This document shows positions 60,993 through 64,000 of a stretch of DNA of 64,000 nt, piece after piece. Position 1 is the first letter of the stretch; each line of letters begins with the position of its first letter. Made by a program: the position numbers and the translations under genes. The notes below the pieces were generated by a model. It saw only the letters and a program-made list of their open reading frames with translations. It did not search any database and had not been told where the DNA came from. This DNA comes from Alteribacter lacisalsi (GTDB taxonomy: Bacteria; Bacillota; Bacilli; Bacillales; Salisediminibacteriaceae): the NCBI RefSeq assembly GCF_003226345.1, contig NZ_PDOF01000004.1, forward strand, positions 1 to 64,000. Reading direction: 5' to 3'.

Positions 60993-61085
60993 ATGGGTTA
61001 CTATAACGGCGTTAACAGCTTCGCGCTGATTCTTGTGCTGTTCATTCTTTTGGTTATCATCGGCTGCTACTGCTACAACAACTAA
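60993..61085 (+). CDS. YjcZ family small sporulation protein
   Basis: This 30-residue peptide reads MGYYNGVNSFALILVLFILL then VIIGCYCYNN. One hydrophobic helix lies between a Tyr/Asn-rich start and a Cys/Tyr/Asn end, the pattern of the YjcZ/YtzN-type family found in many copies in spore formers and linked to the spore coat. AGGAGGAG precedes the ATG. A sigma-K-like promoter supports mother-cell expression. Its exact role is unknown. Confidence 0.88.
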   Translation: MGYYNGVNSFALILVLFILLVIIGCYCYNN

Positions 61086-61203
61086 TCTTTAACCTTCCCT
61101 TCCGAACCATACCGGATCATAAGCAACCTCCTTTGCTGCATTCGTGTCATGGGTAAATGACGATAAACTTACAAAAAACCGGACATTCGTGGTATCCTTC
61201 AGC

Positions 61204-61340
61204 CTTTCAAGTGGACGCCAACTTGAAAGACCCCCCCTCAATACTCGTGAAAACCGGAAGGCGAGAACGGCAGTGTCTGCTGCTGCTGAAAAAACTGCCG
61301 TTTCGTCCTCCTGATAAAAGCCCGCAGTGATGCGGGCTTT
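61204..61340. other. gene-free interval with three consecutive hairpins
   Basis: Within 61086-61644 I see no supported gene. Three stems follow each other: CTTTCAAGT/ACTTGAAAG (61204-61229), AACGGCAGT/ACTGCCGTT (about 61266-61302) and AAAGCCCGCA/TGCGGGCTTT (61317-61340). The last could end the yjcZ transcript. The set could also be a structured RNA on either strand. A minus-strand frame of 94 codons here lacks start context and family resemblance. Confidence 0.4.
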
Positions 61341-61644
61341 ACACTTACATACTTCCAGCGCAAAAGTATGCAAAAAGTACCCATACGAAATGCGCAGTAT
61401 CCAAGAAGTTCAAAATATATTGTAGTATTATTTATCCAAATTGCCCGACTTTTCTTTCATTTAACAATTATATTACATACAATGAAGAAAGCACCTTAAA
61501 ACGGACGTGTTCAAAATATGAAGGCTGACTGCAGACGATCCCGGGAAACCACTTAAAGCGCCATTGAATGCCTGTGTGCTTCTGTCTGCTCTTCCTGAGC
61601 TTTTGGACAAGCTTTTTGTACAAAAAAACAGAATGAGGGATTGG

Positions 61645-62133
61645 ATGAACACTGTTATTTCAAAGTTTGAGCAACTAACTTCCTTCTTTAATCATTTGAA
61701 GCAAATTGACAGCGATACATTTTATGAGCCAATTGATGATAACAAATGGTCGACCGCGGCGATTGTCGCTCACTTTCATTACTGGGATCAGAAAATTGCT
61801 TCTGAACGTCTTCCCGTCATGATTTCCGGCGGTAAAACGAACGGCTGGGACGGCACGGTTGAGGCAGTAAACCGCAGAGCAGCCACTTACGCCCGTACCC
61901 GGTCCATGCAGGAACTGATCGATCAGGCAATCGTATCCCGCCTGAAACTGGCTGAACGGCTTCATGCATGCAATTTGGCAACAGAGTTTCAGGTTGATCA
62001 GAAAACGTACAGCATTCTTGAATATGTGGAAATGCTCTGTAAGCACGACGAACAGCACGTAAAAGAAGTGGCAAGCTTCCTTTATTCTTCTTATATAGGG
62101 GAAAGCATCCACTCCCTGCAGATCAATTCATAG
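61645..62133 (+). CDS. DinB-like superfamily protein
   Basis: This 162-residue four-helix-bundle protein has DinB-type metal-ligand histidines: WSTAAIVAHFHYWDQKIA (first His pair) and CKHDEQHVKEVASFL (last His pair). Many DinB-fold proteins are thiol transferases or unknown, and no activity can be assigned. I chose the ATG at 61645 with GAGGG five bases upstream. Longer frames upstream are weaker. Another DinB-like gene lies 180 bases downstream. Confidence 0.8.
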   Translation: MNTVISKFEQLTSFFNHLKQIDSDTFYEPIDDNKWSTAAIVAHFHYWDQKIASERLPVMISGGKTNGWDGTVEAVNRRAATYARTRSMQELIDQAIVSRLKLAERLHACNLATEFQVDQKTYSILEYVEMLCKHDEQHVKEVASFLYSSYIGESIHSLQINS

Positions 62134-62138
62134 CATCC

Positions 62139-62168
62139 AGCCTCCGCTGTGACGGAGGCTTCTTTTTT
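62139..62168 (+). terminator. terminator after the first DinB-like gene
   Basis: AGCCTCCG / CGGAGGCT form the stem with a six-base loop, followed by TCTTTTTT. Confidence 0.85.
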
Positions 62169-62267
62169 GTCTCCTGGCGGCCTCCAGCAGTGCCCCGCGT
62201 ATATTTTTTGGGGTTTTTCGAACTTTTTTTACATTAAAAGCAGGATTTCTCCCCTGTTGTCCGTAAG

Positions 62268-62295
62268 TTGTACAAAGAAAAGCGCATCATAATAC
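62268..62295 (+). promoter_or_regulatory. promoter of the second DinB-like gene
   Basis: TTGTAC (62268-62273), 16 bases, TAATAC (62290-62295), with the start codon 18 bases further on. Confidence 0.5.
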
Positions 62296-62312
62296 TGACA
62301 GGGAGTGATAGG

Positions 62313-62783
62313 ATGAAAACAGATCTGCTGACTGTGAAGTATGCCATGCAGAAACTGCTGAAAGAAACATTTGAAGGACCCGGTAAAAATGAGATTTACT
62401 TTACCGATCCCGGTCCCGGAGCAGGTTTACTGGAAACAATTGAACGGATCAATGCCAGAGAAGCATCTATGATTCTGCCTTCCTCACAAGCCTCCATTGC
62501 TGCTCATGTTCATCACACCCTTTACCACCTTCAGGTTATGAATGCAGGTCTGCTCAATGAAGACCGTCAAGTGGACTGGTCTTTAAGCTGGAAAATACAC
62601 GAAGTTGATGAGGGAACCTGGCAGGCATTTAAAAGCCAGCTCAAAGAAGAATACGACAGTTTCAATGAAACACTGGAAAAGATTGAGTGGACCGAGCAGC
62701 AGACGCTTTACGCTTCTGCAGCACTGGCTCATTGCGCCTATCATCTGGGTTCTCTTAAACAGTTGATCGCCCAGTTGCCATAA
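62313..62783 (+). CDS. DinB-like superfamily protein
   Basis: This 156-residue protein has the DinB fold pattern: SSQASIAAHVHHTLYHLQVMN near the middle and AALAHCAYHLGSLKQLIAQ at the end supply histidines. It is not a close duplicate of the gene at 61645-62133. I chose the ATG at 62313 with AGGGAG upstream. The function is unknown. A promoter-like pair lies directly upstream and a diverged repeat core downstream. Confidence 0.75.
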   Translation: MKTDLLTVKYAMQKLLKETFEGPGKNEIYFTDPGPGAGLLETIERINAREASMILPSSQASIAAHVHHTLYHLQVMNAGLLNEDRQVDWSLSWKIHEVDEGTWQAFKSQLKEEYDSFNETLEKIEWTEQQTLYASAALAHCAYHLGSLKQLIAQLP

Positions 62784-62825
62784 CCCGACTGCGCAAAACA
62801 AAAGTGCTCACGCTCCTATACTTCC

Positions 62826-62925
62826 CCTCGGCAAGTACGCCCTGCGGGGTCTACACCTGATGCTATTCCGGCGGGAGTGCGGCTCCTGGCGTTTCGCTTC
62901 GCAGGGTATAAGAAATAGTGGTACG
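62826..62925 (-). repeat. diverged copy of the MITE palindromic core
   Basis: On the minus strand, GTGTAGACCCCGCAGGGCGTA and CTTGCCGAGG resemble the core of the elements at 20786 and 58015. The outer parts and terminal repeats are missing. It lies between the second DinB-like gene and the yflT-type gene. Confidence 0.6.
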
Positions 62926-62954
62926 CAGTTAACCACAATTTTTTCCTAAACGTA

Positions 62955-62985
62955 AAAAGAGCTGTCCCTGTGAGGACAGCTCTTT
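62955..62985 (-). terminator. terminator after the yflT-like gene
   Basis: AAAGAGCTGTCC / GGACAGCTCTTT form a perfect 12-bp stem, and TTTACG follows on the minus strand. Confidence 0.82.
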
Positions 62986-63001
62986 CCTGCATGTATTTTT
63001 C

Positions 63002-63346
63002 CTATAGAACAAGGTCCGCCGGCGCGTCTTTTACAACAACGATGACTTTTCCTTCATCCAGCTCTTCTTCAAGAGAGTGGGCTTTATTGCTGGAGAAACC
63101 GAGTTCCTCAAACTGGGCACGAAGCTCGTCCCCTTTTTTACGGAAAACGTTTTTAACAGAAGTGTCAATGCCCTGCTCACTCATATTGACGGTATTCGCA
63201 TCTGCGTTGTCCGCTACGCGATCTGTCCGGTCGTCATCATGTGTCAGGATATAAACGTTGTCTTCGTCTACCCCTTTACGTTTAAGGGCTTCTACTGTTT
63301 TCACAACTTCTTCATCATTGTAAAACTCTTTGTATAGTGGTTCCAT
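63002..63346 (-). CDS. YflT-type general stress protein
   Basis: This 114-residue cytosolic protein belongs to the heat-induced stress protein YflT family: YNDEEVVKTVEALKRKGVDEDNVYILTHDDDRTDRVADNADA, then AHSLEEELDEGKVIVVV. The biochemical function is unknown. Members in Bacillus belong to the sigma-B general stress regulon. GGAGG precedes the ATG, and a near-consensus sigma-B promoter lies directly upstream. Confidence 0.9.
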   Translation of the reverse strand: MEPLYKEFYNDEEVVKTVEALKRKGVDEDNVYILTHDDDRTDRVADNADANTVNMSEQGIDTSVKNVFRKKGDELRAQFEELGFSSNKAHSLEEELDEGKVIVVVKDAPADLVL

Positions 63347-63370
63347 TTATATCGCCTCCTGGAATTTGAA

Positions 63371-63396
63371 ATACCCGTAACCTGCTACTGTTAAAC
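63371..63396 (-). promoter_or_regulatory. sigma-B promoter of the yflT-like gene
   Basis: The minus strand has GTTTAA (63391-63396), exactly 14 bases, GGGTAT (63371-63376). Both hexamers are perfect consensus, 24 bases before the start codon. Confidence 0.92.
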
Positions 63397-63443
63397 AGCA
63401 GCCAGGTGAAAATAATCCATTTTTCACATTTCACACGCTGTTA

Positions 63444-64000
63444 CTATTTACTCCGCTTGTACTCGAGGTAGGCAACGGTTGTCTGGAGGTACTCTTCCAC
63501 TCCGTATTTCCCGTCTGCACCTCCGACACCGGACTGGCGCCAGCCCGCATGGTAACCCTGAATCGCTTCAAAATTCTCACGGTTCACAAACACTTCACCA
63601 AATTTCAGCTCATTTACGGCACGCATAACTTCATGGTAGTTTTCCGAAAAAATAGAGGAAGACAGACCATAGACCGAATCGTTGGCCAGCTTAATCGCTT
63701 CATCAAAATTGCTGTAGGTTGCGATCGGCAGCACCGGACCGAAAATTTCCTCCCGGAGAATATCCATGTCCTGAGACACGTTTGTGAGTACAGTAGGTTC
63801 GTAGTAAAAACCTTTACCGTCCCCTGCCCGTTTGCCGCCGGTCAAAATTTCCGCACCGTTGTCCACTGCGGTTTTGACCGCTTTTTCAACGGACTCCAGT
63901 TGTTCGCTGCTTACAAGAGGTCCGTAATCATTGTCCTCATCAAGAGGGTCGCCGGTCCTGAGATCGTTCATTTTCGCCGCTACTTTATCCATAAATGCTT
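63444..64000 (-). CDS. aldehyde dehydrogenase, C-terminal part (cut by window edge)
   Basis: The open frame runs off the window at 64000, so only about the last 185 residues are visible. EEIFGPVLPIATYSNFDEAIKLANDSVYGLSSSIFSENYHEVMRAV and GWRQSGVGGADGKYGVEEYLQTTVAYLEY place it in the NAD(P)-dependent aldehyde dehydrogenase superfamily, near lactaldehyde/glycolaldehyde types. The catalytic cysteine lies outside the window. The internal ATG at 63992 is not the start, because the frame stays open (reading A-F before it). Confidence 0.92.
   Translation of the reverse strand, partial: AFMDKVAAKMNDLRTGDPLDEDNDYGPLVSSEQLESVEKAVKTAVDNGAEILTGGKRAGDGKGFYYEPTVLTNVSQDMDILREEIFGPVLPIATYSNFDEAIKLANDSVYGLSSSIFSENYHEVMRAVNELKFGEVFVNRENFEAIQGYHAGWRQSGVGGADGKYGVEEYLQTTVAYLEYKRSK

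Noticed and set aside
61089-61373. A 94-codon minus-strand frame behind the yjcZ-type gene
   Set aside because: It has no proper start context, an unnatural composition, and it runs through three RNA hairpins.

Overview
The window looks like a chromosomal segment of a low-GC Gram-positive spore-former of the Bacillaceae. The evidence is a B. subtilis-like gene order (rhomboid-acpS-ydcC-alr-mazEF-rsbRSTUVW-sigB-rsbX-tex-cmpA/sprT-tRNAs), a CmpA cortex-morphogenesis peptide, a YjcZ-type sporulation peptide with a sigma-K-like promoter, SigX/RsiX and a SinR homologue. Moderate GC, very acidic linkers on exported proteins and a BCCT osmolyte carrier point to a salt- or alkali-adapted relative (inference; the species cannot be fixed from here).

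Layout. 1-1,450: 5' end of a 16S rRNA gene preceded by 11 tRNA genes, all on the minus strand behind one strong promoter. 1,530-15,520: minus-strand housekeeping and stress block, with SprT, CmpA (plus strand), Tex, the complete sigma-B partner-switching operon (with an internal sigma-B promoter), MazEF, alanine racemase, a YdcC-like lipoprotein, Nnr and AcpS. 15,670-20,600: rhomboid protease, a Fur-box-controlled FbpC-type ATPase without partners, and cytochrome bd oxidase. 21,080-29,780: arginine/proline catabolism (arginine deiminase, arginase, proline dehydrogenase, ornithine aminotransferase, P5C dehydrogenase) with a RocR-type sigma-54 activator divergent from a consensus -24/-12 promoter. 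29,970-36,720: ABC exporter, SigX/RsiX with an autoregulatory ECF promoter, GDPD, a GerMN-like lipoprotein with its own ECF promoter, and a flavin-reductase-like protein. 37,060-44,350: metal island with CadA/CadC, an unknown membrane protein, an AbrB-like regulator, CopA with a CsoR-like operator, and a beta-propeller lipoprotein. 44,480-50,910: argS with a T-box (CGC specifier), DUF2628 and DUF1801 proteins, CsaA, a DUF4397 surface protein with its lipoprotein-type sortase, and an FMN reductase. 51,020-64,000: a 51-bp repeat array, HD hydrolase, BCCT transporter, cyanophycinase-like protein, SinR homologue, TrmO-GrpB fusion, a PTS EIIBC with LacI regulator, YjcZ, two DinB-like proteins, a YflT-type stress protein and a truncated aldehyde dehydrogenase.

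How it fits together. Sigma-B is encoded here, and four further places carry sigma-B-like promoters (arcA, DUF4397/sortase, BCCT, YflT), so part of its regulon may be local. The arginine genes form one catabolic route to glutamate, and the secreted cyanophycinase could in principle feed it. Non-coding structure is rich. There are three MITE-like elements with perfect 8-bp target duplications, further scattered copies of their palindromic core, three degenerate 20/21-bp tandem arrays, and one 51-bp array of nine units between convergent genes. I found no prophage, CRISPR array or intact transposase. The least explained items are the lipoprotein sortase pair, the octad-repeat tail of the BCCT carrier, the TrmO-GrpB fusion and the 51-bp array.
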